Positions 37,736-46,178 of a stretch of DNA of 64,000 bases are shown here, one piece after another (the first letter of the stretch is position 1; each line of letters begins with the position of its first letter). Made by a program: the position numbers and the translations under genes. Origin of the DNA: Burkholderia savannae (GTDB lineage: Bacteria > Pseudomonadota > Gammaproteobacteria > Burkholderiales > Burkholderiaceae); contig NZ_CP013417.1 in NCBI RefSeq assembly GCF_001524445.2, positions 2,356,001 to 2,420,000 on the forward strand, given 5' to 3'. The notes under the pieces are model-generated. The model was given only the letters and a program-made list of their open reading frames with translations, was not told the origin of the DNA and ran no database searches.

Positions 37736-38346
37736 TACCAGCCCCTCCGTCCGATCCGCATGCCGCGAGACATCGGGCGCATGAGCCGGAGCTTCTCCTG
37801 CATCGACACCGAGTCGAAGAAGTTCACCCGCGACTGCCGCGTGTGCTCGGCCTTGAGCAGCCGATGGGCCAACGTGTATTCGCCACCGATCTTGCTGTAC
37901 TTGTTATCGTCGCCATCGAACGACGCTTGGAAGTCCAGCCGGGCACGCGCCGAGATGGCGTGCTGGGCCATAGTTGGAATGTCCTCGAAGGGAACCTCGC
38001 GTATGACCGCCGCCTGAATCGGGCCTGCGCCGAACACAGGGCGCATGTCATACGAGGAGTGCATCTGGTCGTACAGCCGCGTGCCCCGTGCGATGACAGC
38101 CGCCCGTGCAGTTTCAACGGAGAGGGCGTCGGCGGGCGAGTACGCGAAGCCCGTGCCCGGATCAATGGTGATGTTCTGGTAGTCCGTGTTGAACCACCAT
38201 CCTTCGCTCTGCACGACGGCAGAGGAATTACGCAGCGCCGTTAGAGCAGCCTGCACGTACGGATGATCGTCGTCAATGGCTACGAGGGGACTCTCGCCCA
38301 TCGTTGCGAGACATGCGTTGACGACATCAAGTTGAGAAAGTCGCAT
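37735..38346 (-). CDS. Tail tubular protein A (gatekeeper, T7 gp11-like)
   Basis: The 203-residue protein matches gp11 in length (196) and in the segments LSQLDVVNACLATMGESPL, SEGWWFNTDY and AISARARLDFQASFDGD. It forms the ring between portal and nozzle. It lies between capsid and tail tube B, as in T7. Its C-terminus is very basic (RGMRIGRRGW). Confidence 0.93.
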   Translation of the reverse strand: MRLSQLDVVNACLATMGESPLVAIDDDHPYVQAALTALRNSSAVVQSEGWWFNTDYQNITIDPGTGFAYSPADALSVETARAAVIARGTRLYDQMHSSYDMRPVFGAGPIQAAVIREVPFEDIPTMAQHAISARARLDFQASFDGDDNKYSKIGGEYTLAHRLLKAEHTRQSRVNFFDSVSMQEKLRLMRPMSRGMRIGRRGW

Positions 38347-38360
38347 CGTAGCTCCTAACG

Positions 38361-38393
38361 AAAAAGCCCCGACTCCTTGTGAGAGCCGGGGCT
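38361..38393 (-). terminator. Intrinsic terminator after the capsid gene
   Basis: On the minus strand AGCCCCGGCTC pairs with GAGTCGGGGCT (one mismatch) around a short loop and is followed by TTTTT. T7 has its main late terminator at the same place, just after gene 10, where it lowers expression of downstream tail genes. Confidence 0.88.
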
Positions 38394-38403
38394 GAGGTGT
38401 CGG

Positions 38404-39417
38404 TTATGCCGACTTGAGAAGGCCAGCGAAGGCCGGGTTGTTCGGGGTCACGCCGAACGAGAGGTGCGCGTCGATGAACCACATCTTCGTGCGCGGATCG
38501 TAGAAGACATCCGGCGTCAGCGGGATCGTCTCGCCTGCGAGCAGCGCGCGCGGGCTGAACACTGCGGCGACCGTCTTCGAGAAGTCACCGTCGTACGCGT
38601 TGCCGTTACCGGCATTCGAGAGGAAGTGCCCGGTGACGTTCGTGTTCGGCAGATTGTTCGAGAAGTAGATCGGCACGCCAGCGACCGAGAGCGCCTTCGT
38701 CTTGATCGTCGTGCCATCCGACGTAATCATTTCGCGGTCCACGAGGCGGTCGTTCTTCAGCAGCGTGTAGAAGAACTTCGGGCGTGTCACGATGACGAGG
38801 CCGTCGTCGTGCGGGTCTACGTCCTTGTCCGCCATCTGCGCGAACAGGTCGAGGAACTTGCTCTCCAGCTTCACCGGGTCCAACTCATCGCCAGCAGCCG
38901 TAAAGGTCTGCGACGAACCCGGTTGCCAGCCTGCCGGGTACTGGCTCATGTCGGTGATGCCAGCGGCCTTGACGGCTTGGATGAAGAACGACTGGTCGAA
39001 GAACTTCGCGATCTCGATACCGTGTTCCATGCCGATTGCGGCCCGAGCGTCGTAGCTCGACTGGAAGTCGTCCAGCAGCGGCACGACGGCACGGGCATTC
39101 ACCAGCGTGTCGATGGTCAGCTTGACTTTCTGCGTACCGTTCACGGTTGCGTCCGGCTCCGTACCCGGCGTGACTTTCGCCAGCGTGGACTTGCCGACTT
39201 GGTAGTTGGATACCGTCGAGGTGCCCTTCACGTTTCGGATCGGGACGAAGTTGCGAACGATGGAGCGCCGGGCAATGGTGTGCTCGACGACGCCGCCGTA
39301 CTCCTCGATGACCATTGCGAGCGGATTGGTTGCTGCGGGTGCCTGACCGACTTGGTTGTTGTTGCCGGTCTGGAGCTGCGCCATCGGACGCGAGACGTTG
39401 ACGATGGAAAGACCCAT
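38404..39417 (-). CDS. Major capsid protein (T7 gp10-like)
   Basis: The 337-residue protein is close to T7 gp10A (345) with matching segments IARRSIVRNFVPIRNVKG, TSTVSNYQVGKSTLAKVTPG and YDPRTKMWFIDAHLSFGV. It forms the HK97-fold shell. Its own phage promoter with a 27-nt leader lies upstream and a strong terminator downstream, an arrangement that gives it the highest late expression. Confidence 0.95.
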   Translation of the reverse strand: MGLSIVNVSRPMAQLQTGNNNQVGQAPAATNPLAMVIEEYGGVVEHTIARRSIVRNFVPIRNVKGTSTVSNYQVGKSTLAKVTPGTEPDATVNGTQKVKLTIDTLVNARAVVPLLDDFQSSYDARAAIGMEHGIEIAKFFDQSFFIQAVKAAGITDMSQYPAGWQPGSSQTFTAAGDELDPVKLESKFLDLFAQMADKDVDPHDDGLVIVTRPKFFYTLLKNDRLVDREMITSDGTTIKTKALSVAGVPIYFSNNLPNTNVTGHFLSNAGNGNAYDGDFSKTVAAVFSPRALLAGETIPLTPDVFYDPRTKMWFIDAHLSFGVTPNNPAFAGLLKSA

Positions 39418-39439
39418 AGTTCTCCTAAGTTGTAGAGTT

Positions 39440-39464
39440 GTGTCTTTAGCGGGTCATGAAATCG
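39440..39464 (-). promoter_or_regulatory. Phage RNA polymerase promoter (capsid gene)
   Basis: Minus-strand GATTTCATGACCCGCTAAAG places +1 G at 39444, 27 nt before the capsid ATG, with TTAGGAGA as ribosome site. GCGGGTC and GACCCGC flank its upstream half as a 7-bp inverted repeat. Confidence 0.82.
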
Positions 39465-39500
39465 ACCCGCAGGAGTACGCCCAGCATGGGCGCACAATGA

Positions 39501-39532
39501 CAAAGGCCCACCAGCGCTTGCTGGACGGGCCT
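39501..39532 (-). terminator. Hairpin after the scaffold gene
   Basis: AGGCCCGTCCAGC and GCTGGTGGGCCT form a stem with one small internal loop, followed on the minus strand by TTTGTC. The short T run suggests partial termination before the capsid promoter. Confidence 0.5.
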
Positions 39533-39553
39533 CTCAGGGAATGCTGCTAGTGG

Positions 39554-40408
39554 TTAGCCGCGATACATCGAGCGACGCTGCTGGAGCGCTGCGTACTCAC
39601 GGGTGCCTTCGATCTGTCGGCCGGAGGCGCGGAGCTTCGCAACCTCTGCTGCGTACTGCGTCGGAGACAGTGGACCTGCGCCCTGACCACCAGCTCGGGC
39701 CGAAGCTGCGTTCGGATTCACTGCGGACTTCTGCGGGGCAATAGTCACGCCGCTGGCGTTGCGGTACGCACCCACGAGGAACTGCGCGACTGCCTCCGCA
39801 ACGATGCCGCCCTGAGCAAGCGCCGCGTTGATGGGCTCCTTCTCGTGTGCATCCGCATTCTCCGAGGCCCACGCGAGCGTGTCGGCCCACGTCTTCTCGT
39901 CACCCGCAGCGCCGATGCAGAGCTTCTTGATCTCCTCCGTCTTCGCCGCCTCCGCCTGAGAGTGCTTCTCGTAGGCGCTCTTACCGAGGGCCAGGTGTTG
40001 CTCCCAGCCAGTGATTCCCTTCGCCGCCAGTTCCGCGCTGAGCAGGTCGAAGTTGCCCGAGAGCGCCGCCTGCACGGCCGGATGCGAGTGGCTGTAGCCC
40101 GCCTTGCCGATGAAGTCGAGTGCCATGTCGAGTGCCGCGTCGCCGGTCTTCTCATACGAGACGACACCCTTGCTCGGGTCCACCCAGCCATTGCCCTCGT
40201 TCACGAGTTGCGTGCCGAGTTCGAGCGACTTTTGCTCGTCGTGCGAGTGTTGTGTCGAGGTGGCACCGAGGCTGATCTGTACCGGCTGACCTGCTGCCGG
40301 GCCTTGGTCCGCGTTCATGTCGAAGCCGCCCGCACCGCCCGCCGATACCACCGTGCCGTCGCCGACTGCCTCATCCATGAGAACCATTCGCTTACCGAAT
40401 CGAATCAT
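39554..40408 (-). CDS. Capsid assembly scaffold protein (T7 gp9-like)
   Basis: The 284-residue acidic, helical protein matches T7 gp9 (307) by size and place between portal and capsid. A central helical region (DFIGKAGYSHSHPAVQAALSG, in two parts GKAGYSHSHPAVQ and AALSGNFD) and basic C-terminal tail (EYAALQQRRSMYRG) fit scaffold proteins, whose tail binds the shell. AAGGATAAGGACAG precedes the ATG at 40408. Confidence 0.85.
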   Translation of the reverse strand: MIRFGKRMVLMDEAVGDGTVVSAGGAGGFDMNADQGPAAGQPVQISLGATSTQHSHDEQKSLELGTQLVNEGNGWVDPSKGVVSYEKTGDAALDMALDFIGKAGYSHSHPAVQAALSGNFDLLSAELAAKGITGWEQHLALGKSAYEKHSQAEAAKTEEIKKLCIGAAGDEKTWADTLAWASENADAHEKEPINAALAQGGIVAEAVAQFLVGAYRNASGVTIAPQKSAVNPNAASARAGGQGAGPLSPTQYAAEVAKLRASGRQIEGTREYAALQQRRSMYRG

Positions 40409-40414
40409 CTGTCC

Positions 40415-41974
40415 TTATCCTTGTTGGTTGGGTTGGCCGCTCATGACGGCTTGCGCGACGGGGCGCGCGACTTGCTGCGCCAGTGCCGCTGCGTTCGCGT
40501 TCTGGAGGTCTGCTGCTTGCTGCTCCTGCGACTTCACGTAGTCGGCCATCGTCACGCCCCGGCCCATGAAGATGGCCTTGGCGATGGCTGTCAGGTTCAG
40601 CACGGCGAGTGCCTGCGGAGGCATGCCGGATACGGCTGCGAGGTCTTGCAGCGCGAGCTTGAGGTTGTCGAGGTCGCCGTTGCGGCTCAGGGCGTCCAGC
40701 CCCGTGATGACCATTGGCTCGATGTCCTTGCCCGCAAGCTGAACACCCGCGCGCTTCGTGAGCCAGTACGCCATCGGCTTCTGGAAGTCCACGGCGAGGC
40801 GCGAGTAGACACCGCCGAGGCTCGTCTCCAGCTCGTTAGCCTGCATTCGAATCTCCTCGGCCGTCACGCGCTCTGCGTCGCGGACAATGGAGGAGCTGAG
40901 TAGGAAGTTCCGCCCGATGCGGTTCACGTACTTCGTGGCAACCGTGTCGATGTACTGCATCGCCTGCCCCGTGCCGCTGTTCAGCGGGACCACATCGTCC
41001 TTCGTGCCGGGCAGCGCCGCGCCGTTGTCGCTGTCTTCGATGTCCTCGGGGCGGGTCTGCCCTGCCGGGTTCACCAGCCAGCGGAACTCCGAAGCAAGGA
41101 TCGCGCCCTTCACTTCGGCCTCCGAGAGCGCCGACAGCGCGGCGAGGTCGCCTGCCATCTGCTCCACGAGCCCGGTGCCGTAGTCGTTGTCGTCGTGCAG
41201 TTCCCACGTCAGCGGGATGTACGGTAGGTCTTGGTCCGTGTACTTGCCGCTGAACTTTGCGGGCAATTCCACGTTATCTACGTGATGCGTGACGATGTAG
41301 TTCGCCGTACCGTCCCACCGCACCCATGTGAAATACTTCACCTCGGGGCACGAATTCGGATCGTTCGGGTCCACGTTTGCGTACCTACTGCTCGACTCCG
41401 CCGCGATCTTCTGCACCTCGTCGTCCAGTTCGTCGAATCGCACCGTCTCGTGGATAATAAGCTGTAGGAGCTTGCCGCTCATGCTGCGCTTCACGGCGTA
41501 CCGCTTCAGCGACAACACGCGCATCGGTGTGTCCTTAGGATCATCGCCGAGGATGAGCAGACAGTTCCCCGTGATGATGAGGTGCTTCATGGCCTCGTAC
41601 AGCTTCGGCCGTACGCCCATCGCGTCGAGCGTACGGATGCAGTTCCGCTCGCCCTCGGCCAGCATCTCCTGTAAGTCCTGCTCCTGCACGTCGAGCGTCT
41701 GCTTGAGCTGATTCATCAGCGCCGCCGCAACCTGATACCGGAAGAACGGACGACTCGGCGCAAACAGCGCTAGCATCAGCTTGTTCGCGAGGTTGTTCAC
41801 GCCCTGCGCACCAACTGATTGGAAGTCGGTCTGAAGCTCCTCAAGCTCCTCATTGTAGCCCTGCGGCGTGATGATCGTCGGCAGGGTGAACGCGCTGTAT
41901 TTCTCACACCGCGTCAAGAGTGGGCGTCGGAGCCCCGCGAGGGACTCCCACGCCTGCTCAGCCGTGAACTGCAT
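40415..41974 (-). CDS. Portal (head-tail connector) protein (T7 gp8-like)
   Basis: The 519-residue protein is near T7 gp8 (536), with conserved segments GVNNLANKLMLALFAPSRPF, DVQEQDLQEMLAEGERN, LKHLIITGNCLL-like KHLIITGNCLLIL, and RDAERVTAEEIRMQANELE. It forms the dodecameric ring through which DNA passes. A Gln-rich tail ends the protein. It overlaps the upstream structural gene by one base. Confidence 0.95.
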   Translation of the reverse strand: MQFTAEQAWESLAGLRRPLLTRCEKYSAFTLPTIITPQGYNEELEELQTDFQSVGAQGVNNLANKLMLALFAPSRPFFRYQVAAALMNQLKQTLDVQEQDLQEMLAEGERNCIRTLDAMGVRPKLYEAMKHLIITGNCLLILGDDPKDTPMRVLSLKRYAVKRSMSGKLLQLIIHETVRFDELDDEVQKIAAESSSRYANVDPNDPNSCPEVKYFTWVRWDGTANYIVTHHVDNVELPAKFSGKYTDQDLPYIPLTWELHDDNDYGTGLVEQMAGDLAALSALSEAEVKGAILASEFRWLVNPAGQTRPEDIEDSDNGAALPGTKDDVVPLNSGTGQAMQYIDTVATKYVNRIGRNFLLSSSIVRDAERVTAEEIRMQANELETSLGGVYSRLAVDFQKPMAYWLTKRAGVQLAGKDIEPMVITGLDALSRNGDLDNLKLALQDLAAVSGMPPQALAVLNLTAIAKAIFMGRGVTMADYVKSQEQQAADLQNANAAALAQQVARPVAQAVMSGQPNQQG

Positions 41975-42417
41975 CAGCTAAGCGTGATCCCCGAGCCGCC
42001 CTTCGTGGCCTGCGATGCCTGAGCTTGCTGGAAGTACCGGCGTCGTAGCGAGGCGTTGTCGGGCTCGTCCTCGGAGTTCACCGTCGTATCCACCTTCACC
42101 GTGTTCTCGGCGGCTGTCTTCGCGGCTGCGTCCTGCGCATCGGCCGCTGCCTTGGCGTTGAGCTGCTGCTGGTTAATCGACTGCATCTGCGACTGCGCTG
42201 CCGCCTGTGCCGACTGTTGCGCCTGCTGGGCCTGTGCCTGAGCTGCTGCATCTGCGGCCTGCTTCTGCGACTGCGCCGCTGCGAGAGTCGCCTGCGCTTG
42301 CCGCTCCGACGCTTCCTTGATCGCCCGCGACTGCGCTTCGACACCACTCATGTCGGCTGTGGCGTTCGATGCCCCACCGAAGATCGCGCCTACGACGCTC
42401 TTAACAATTCCACCCAT
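41974..42417 (-). CDS. Ala/Gln-rich phage protein (paralogue pair, 1 of 2)
   Basis: The 147-residue protein has a hydrophobic start (GGIVKSVVGAIFGGA), a long Ala/Gln coiled coil, and the tail ASLRRRYF...TKGGSGITLS. The upstream neighbour ends DPRRRYIGAA...RGGAGISIS, so the two share a C-terminal signature. Its position before the portal suggests a minor head or internal virion protein. I cannot name it more exactly. Confidence 0.75.
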   Translation of the reverse strand: MGGIVKSVVGAIFGGASNATADMSGVEAQSRAIKEASERQAQATLAAAQSQKQAADAAAQAQAQQAQQSAQAAAQSQMQSINQQQLNAKAAADAQDAAAKTAAENTVKVDTTVNSEDEPDNASLRRRYFQQAQASQATKGGSGITLS

Positions 42418-42426
42418 GATTCCTCC

Positions 42427-43029
42427 TTACGAGATTGAGATACCAGCGCCACCGCGAGACACGGCTGCGTTCGAGGAGGACATCGCGGCGCCGATGTAAC
42501 GGCGACGAGGATCGTTCGAGCCCTCGCCCTGCGAGTTCGCGTTCGTGTCCACGGAGGCCGCCGCGTCCGTTGCCTGCGCAGAGGTCTGCTCCGCCACAGC
42601 GGCTCGCTGCGCGACGCCGTTTGCAGCCATGTTCGTGGCGTTCACCGATGCGTCGGCCGCGTCGATGCCCGCCTGCTTGGCGGCTGCGGCCTGCGCCTCT
42701 GCGTTCGCCTGCGCTTGGCCCGCCGCCTCCCGCGCTGACTTCACTGCGGGATCGTTGTCGAGCGCGTCCTGTCGTGCCTTCGCGGCTGCGGCCTCTTGAT
42801 CGGCTGCGTACTTAGCCTCGTAGCGTTGTTGCAGCGGGGCGAGCTGACCGAAGGTAATTACTCCGTTCGGCCCCTCCCCGGTCGGAGCTGACTCTCCGAG
42901 GTAGCTCGCATAACGCTGGGCTTTCTCGCCATTAATCTTCGAGAACATCATGTCGAACGCTCCTGCGGACGATTTCACCGTGCTCCCACTGTCCTGCGAC
43001 GCAAAGGTCTTGCTGAATAGGTTCCCCAT
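42427..43029 (-). CDS. Ala-rich phage protein (paralogue pair, 2 of 2)
   Basis: The 200-residue protein has a Ser/Thr-rich start, a middle segment (LAPLQQRYEAKYAADQEAAAA), a long Ala-rich coiled coil and a C-terminal DPRRRYIGAAMSSS / GGAGISIS motif that matches the next gene. Such repeated C-termini could be a shared docking or packaging tag for virion entry. No enzyme motif is seen. Confidence 0.75.
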   Translation of the reverse strand: MGNLFSKTFASQDSGSTVKSSAGAFDMMFSKINGEKAQRYASYLGESAPTGEGPNGVITFGQLAPLQQRYEAKYAADQEAAAAKARQDALDNDPAVKSAREAAGQAQANAEAQAAAAKQAGIDAADASVNATNMAANGVAQRAAVAEQTSAQATDAAASVDTNANSQGEGSNDPRRRYIGAAMSSSNAAVSRGGAGISIS

Positions 43030-43488
43030 TCAAAGCTCCAGATAGAGTGAGTGTGCTGCGGTCCCGAATCCGAACCGCTCGTAGACGCGAGCCAGCTTGC
43101 GGTCGTTCGCACTGAGCGATGTCCCGCTCGTGATGCCCGCTGCGCCCGTTGCCTTTCCGAGATGAACGAGGGCTCGAAGCACGGACCGAAAGTTCCATGC
43201 GTTCGGGTCGATCTTGAGAATCATCTGTTCGTGGAGGAGCTCCTTGCCCGACGCCCACCACGGTGTATCCAACACCATGCAGAGCAGGTATCCATTCAGG
43301 AGGATCGATTCGAACGGGCTGTTCTCCCCGCAGACAACCTGATAGACGTGATCTGGATCGACTGTGCCGAACCACTTCTTCGCACCCGGTGCGTGCATGG
43401 TGCCGTACTGCCGGTACAGCGCGGCTTTGATCGCGGCGCGGTCGTCGTCGAGAAATTGCACATTCCACTTAGCCCCGGCTAATGGCAT
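43030..43488 (-). CDS. Putative GNAT-fold phage protein (T7 gp13 analogue?)
   Basis: The 152-residue protein ends with a pattern like GNAT motif B (DRKLARVYERFGFGTAAHSLYLEL) and has WNFRSVLRALVHL earlier, which resembles GNAT-like proteins near head genes of T7-type phages, T7 gp13 among them. An acetyltransferase activity is not shown; the acetyl-CoA loop is not obvious. It overlaps the small upstream gene by 20 bp. Confidence 0.55.
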   Translation of the reverse strand: MPLAGAKWNVQFLDDDRAAIKAALYRQYGTMHAPGAKKWFGTVDPDHVYQVVCGENSPFESILLNGYLLCMVLDTPWWASGKELLHEQMILKIDPNAWNFRSVLRALVHLGKATGAAGITSGTSLSANDRKLARVYERFGFGTAAHSLYLEL

Positions 43489-43639
43489 AGCCCTCCCTCA
43501 ATTTCTGAAGTACGGCCTGCACGCCGAGCGCATACCCAGCCATCAGATCCGTCGTCGTCGAGTTCACCAGCGGCTTCGGGAGCTGCTCCTCCAGCCGCCG
43601 CAACATCTCCGCGTCGAGGCGGACTACCACTTGATTCAA
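43469..43639 (-). CDS. Small ribbon-helix-helix-like protein
   Basis: A TTG at 43637-43639, with AGGAG six bases upstream, starts a 56-residue product MNQVVVRLDAEMLRRLEEQ... with a strand-helix-helix pattern (VVVRLD; AEMLRRLEEQLP; TTTDLMAGYALGVQAVLQKL). It is the first gene after the phage promoter that begins the late region and sits next to the inverted promoter pair. It could be a transcription regulator of the phage, but this is inference from size and place. Confidence 0.6.
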   Translation of the reverse strand: MNQVVVRLDAEMLRRLEEQLPKPLVNSTTTDLMAGYALGVQAVLQKLREGYAISRG

Positions 43640-43655
43640 TGCAGGCTCCTGTAGT

Positions 43656-43680
43656 GCGTCTTTAGAGAGGCATGAAATCG
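43656..43680 (-). promoter_or_regulatory. Phage RNA polymerase promoter (start of late region)
   Basis: Minus-strand GATTTCATGCCTCTCTAAAG gives +1 G at 43660, 21 nt before the small TTG-started gene and upstream of all head genes. It lies 59 bp after the RNA polymerase stop, as expected for the first late promoter in a phiKMV-type layout. Confidence 0.8.
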
Positions 43681-43686
43681 AGTCTG

Positions 43687-43711
43687 GCATTTCGTGCCCC
43701 GCTAAAGACAG
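43687..43711 (+). promoter_or_regulatory. Inverted phage promoter copy, antisense to RNA polymerase
   Basis: Plus-strand CATTTCGTGCCCCGCTAAAG gives +1 G at 43707 and directs transcription into the 3' end of the RNA polymerase gene on its non-coding side. With the minus-strand copy at 43656-43680 it forms an imperfect 21-bp inverted repeat with a 10-bp spacer, so a hairpin role is the alternative reading. Confidence 0.65.
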
Positions 43712-43718
43712 AGAATCG

Positions 43719-46178
43719 TCAAGCGAAGAAGAACGGGCTCTCTTGAACCTGAGCGAGAGACAGATCACCCCGGCTAGGCAAAGCCGGGAGGTCTTCGAAC
43801 TGATCGCGGAAATCAACGAGCGGGTCATGTGTTTCATACATCTCCACAAAGGTCTTGCGGACAGCGCGGTAGAGCTTCTCGGTATCCGCCGCGTGCGTTC
43901 CGTAATCGTCGTGAATCATCGCCATCGAATTGACCCCATTCCGTTTGCAATCCTGAACAGTTAATGTCAAATGAGCGGCGTCCATGCTGTGCACGAAGTT
44001 CGGCGCAATGCCATTCTTGTGGCGACGCGCGCTAGGCACATTGCTCTCACCGTTCGCCACCTTAATCATCGTGTGTCCTAGCAACTTACTGTTCACGCGG
44101 ACAACCTCGATCTCGAAGTACGCCTGCTGCACCTTGAAACCAGACGGGGCCGTCCATCCGATCTGTTGCCCGCCGCGCTTGAGGAGAAGCCCAGCAGCTC
44201 GCTGTAACCAAGACATCGCAGCGGCAGCAGCAATGACCACCTCGCTGATAGCCTCCCATACCAGATGGGACAGGAACTCGGCAGCAAGCCGATACTCAGT
44301 CGTCTCGAACTGAACGGCCTTGCCCTTGCTTAGATAGTCCTCGACAATGAACTCTGCGCAGGAGAACCGAGTCGATCCGTACGGCAGCGTCATGACAGAA
44401 CGCTTCACAATCGAGCGGTTCATGCCATGAGCCTTCCACTTCTCCTTGAAAATAGAATCGCGCTCGTGTCGCAACGTCAGATTTGGGTCGGACAGTTTGA
44501 GCGCCACGACATCAGCTACGCGCTGGTAGATGTCGTTTGGTCGATCACTCGGTACGAGATTAACCGCCCGTCCGCCAACAGAATCTCGCAGCATTGCCGA
44601 GAAGTGCTGTAGGCCATTGCACGAGCCGTCGAGCCCCACCGCGACCCTAGATTCGAAAGTAGCTGGCGCTGCTCGCCAGTCAACGTACTCGAAGCACCAT
44701 GCCAGAAATTGAAGGGGCGAATCGGCTTCTCGCCAGCCGTGGTGGCTGACGGGGTCGGCTGCGAATTGGAGGATGTATTGCTCATTCTTGTGTACCCATG
44801 CGATGCGATCTTCGAAGGGCACCTTGTCCACCCCGAAACGATTGGCTCCTGCGATCTTGAACCAGCGCACGGCTTCAGGAGTATCTAGCCGTTTGCCTTC
44901 AGCGAATTCGAGCAGTGCCTTCTGCATGTCACTGCCCTGTGGACTGATGCCAGTTGTCTGTGCATACAGACGGCCCCGGAAGTCCGCTTGGTACAGGAAG
45001 TAGATGACCGGGTAGTCCCTGAACTTGTCGGCCATGCGGGTTGTCATGTAGAAGCGCCCCCACTTCGTACCGTTCAGCTTGCGCTCGGTGTGCCACTCGG
45101 CAACCCGACGCTTCCACTGAGAGAACTCGACCAGTTCGTCGCCTGTCATGTCCTCCTTCTTCATCTCGGGAGTCAGCCACTCAGGCGGTGTCGGCTTCGG
45201 CTTCTCGGCCTGCGAGATGATCTCGTCCATGTCGATGCCGTGGCGGGCGCAGTCCTTCATCGCGGATAGCACCCGCTTGTTCACCCGCCACCGCACTGCC
45301 TGTAAGTGGTTGATCGCCTCCCGCACGTTAGGCATGTCCAGCTCGGCCATTTCGTCCAGCGTCAGGCTCGTCTTGCCGAAGTTCACGAAACCGGGAAGCT
45401 GCCTACGCATTTCCTGCGTGTGGTAGCCGCCGTCGAACATCGACACCCAATCCTTCGGTTGCTCAATGAAGGGGAGAGCGTACGGCATGGTGTACTCGAC
45501 GGCCTGCCTGATACCTCCGACGACAGCCTTAGCTGCGTCTGTCATCGAGATGTCCATCTCCGTGACGTACTTGCCGCCCATCGCCGTCGTCGTGCGTTTA
45601 CGCACATCGACCATGCCGAGTAATCGGAGCTGCTCGATCAGCCATAGGGAAACCTGCTCGCGGTCGGTGGGAAGCCACTGTGGCAACTCAACCTCGTGGC
45701 TGTTCGCCGCGTTTCGTATCACGTTGACCCGGTGGTTCGCCGCTGTGCTCCGGCGCTTCGCCAAGTTGTGCAGCAGCGTCCAGTAAATCTCAGGCTGAAC
45801 GTGCGCAAATGCAGACAGCACCAGTTCACCATAAATGTCGCGGCCCATCGCACGAGCTACACGACGCACATCACCGTCACCGTCCTTGAGCAATGACACC
45901 AGCGCCGCGCGCACCGCGATGTGCGCCACAGCGCGCGGGTCCAGCGGCTTCAGCAGCGCGACGTGCGCCGCACGGCGTCCTGCCTTTCCGGTGCTCTGCA
46001 CCTCAGCCTCGATTACATCTGCCAGCGGGAGAAGCCAACGCCGGTACACGGCTGCCGCGTACGGGTTGGTATCTGCGTGGCCGTCCCGCTCCCGCCTGTC
46101 CATCATGTCCACGGCGCGAGCCCTTCCGGCTTCCCGAGTCTCGCGCTCCAGTTCAACCTGCGTACGCGGCAGGGTCAT
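43719..46178 (-). CDS. T7-like single-subunit RNA polymerase
   Basis: The 819-residue enzyme shows motif A DGSCNGLQHFSAMLRD near residue 515 (catalytic Asp), motif B RSIVKRSVMTLPYGS near 590 and motif C FVHSMDAAHLTLT near 727 with IHDDYGTHA after it. The C-terminus ends in FFFA, like the FAFA foot of T7. It is somewhat shorter than T7 RNA polymerase (883). It should recognise the five CTAAAG-type promoters. It lies after the replication genes and just before the head genes, and its ATG overlaps the ligase stop (TGATG). Confidence 0.97.
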   Translation of the reverse strand: MTLPRTQVELERETREAGRARAVDMMDRRERDGHADTNPYAAAVYRRWLLPLADVIEAEVQSTGKAGRRAAHVALLKPLDPRAVAHIAVRAALVSLLKDGDGDVRRVARAMGRDIYGELVLSAFAHVQPEIYWTLLHNLAKRRSTAANHRVNVIRNAANSHEVELPQWLPTDREQVSLWLIEQLRLLGMVDVRKRTTTAMGGKYVTEMDISMTDAAKAVVGGIRQAVEYTMPYALPFIEQPKDWVSMFDGGYHTQEMRRQLPGFVNFGKTSLTLDEMAELDMPNVREAINHLQAVRWRVNKRVLSAMKDCARHGIDMDEIISQAEKPKPTPPEWLTPEMKKEDMTGDELVEFSQWKRRVAEWHTERKLNGTKWGRFYMTTRMADKFRDYPVIYFLYQADFRGRLYAQTTGISPQGSDMQKALLEFAEGKRLDTPEAVRWFKIAGANRFGVDKVPFEDRIAWVHKNEQYILQFAADPVSHHGWREADSPLQFLAWCFEYVDWRAAPATFESRVAVGLDGSCNGLQHFSAMLRDSVGGRAVNLVPSDRPNDIYQRVADVVALKLSDPNLTLRHERDSIFKEKWKAHGMNRSIVKRSVMTLPYGSTRFSCAEFIVEDYLSKGKAVQFETTEYRLAAEFLSHLVWEAISEVVIAAAAAMSWLQRAAGLLLKRGGQQIGWTAPSGFKVQQAYFEIEVVRVNSKLLGHTMIKVANGESNVPSARRHKNGIAPNFVHSMDAAHLTLTVQDCKRNGVNSMAMIHDDYGTHAADTEKLYRAVRKTFVEMYETHDPLVDFRDQFEDLPALPSRGDLSLAQVQESPFFFA

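Noticed and set aside
43743..43964. 73-codon plus-strand frame just after the inverted phage promoter
   Set aside because: It is antisense to the conserved C-terminal part of RNA polymerase, has no good ribosome site and no motif; any RNA made here is more likely regulatory.
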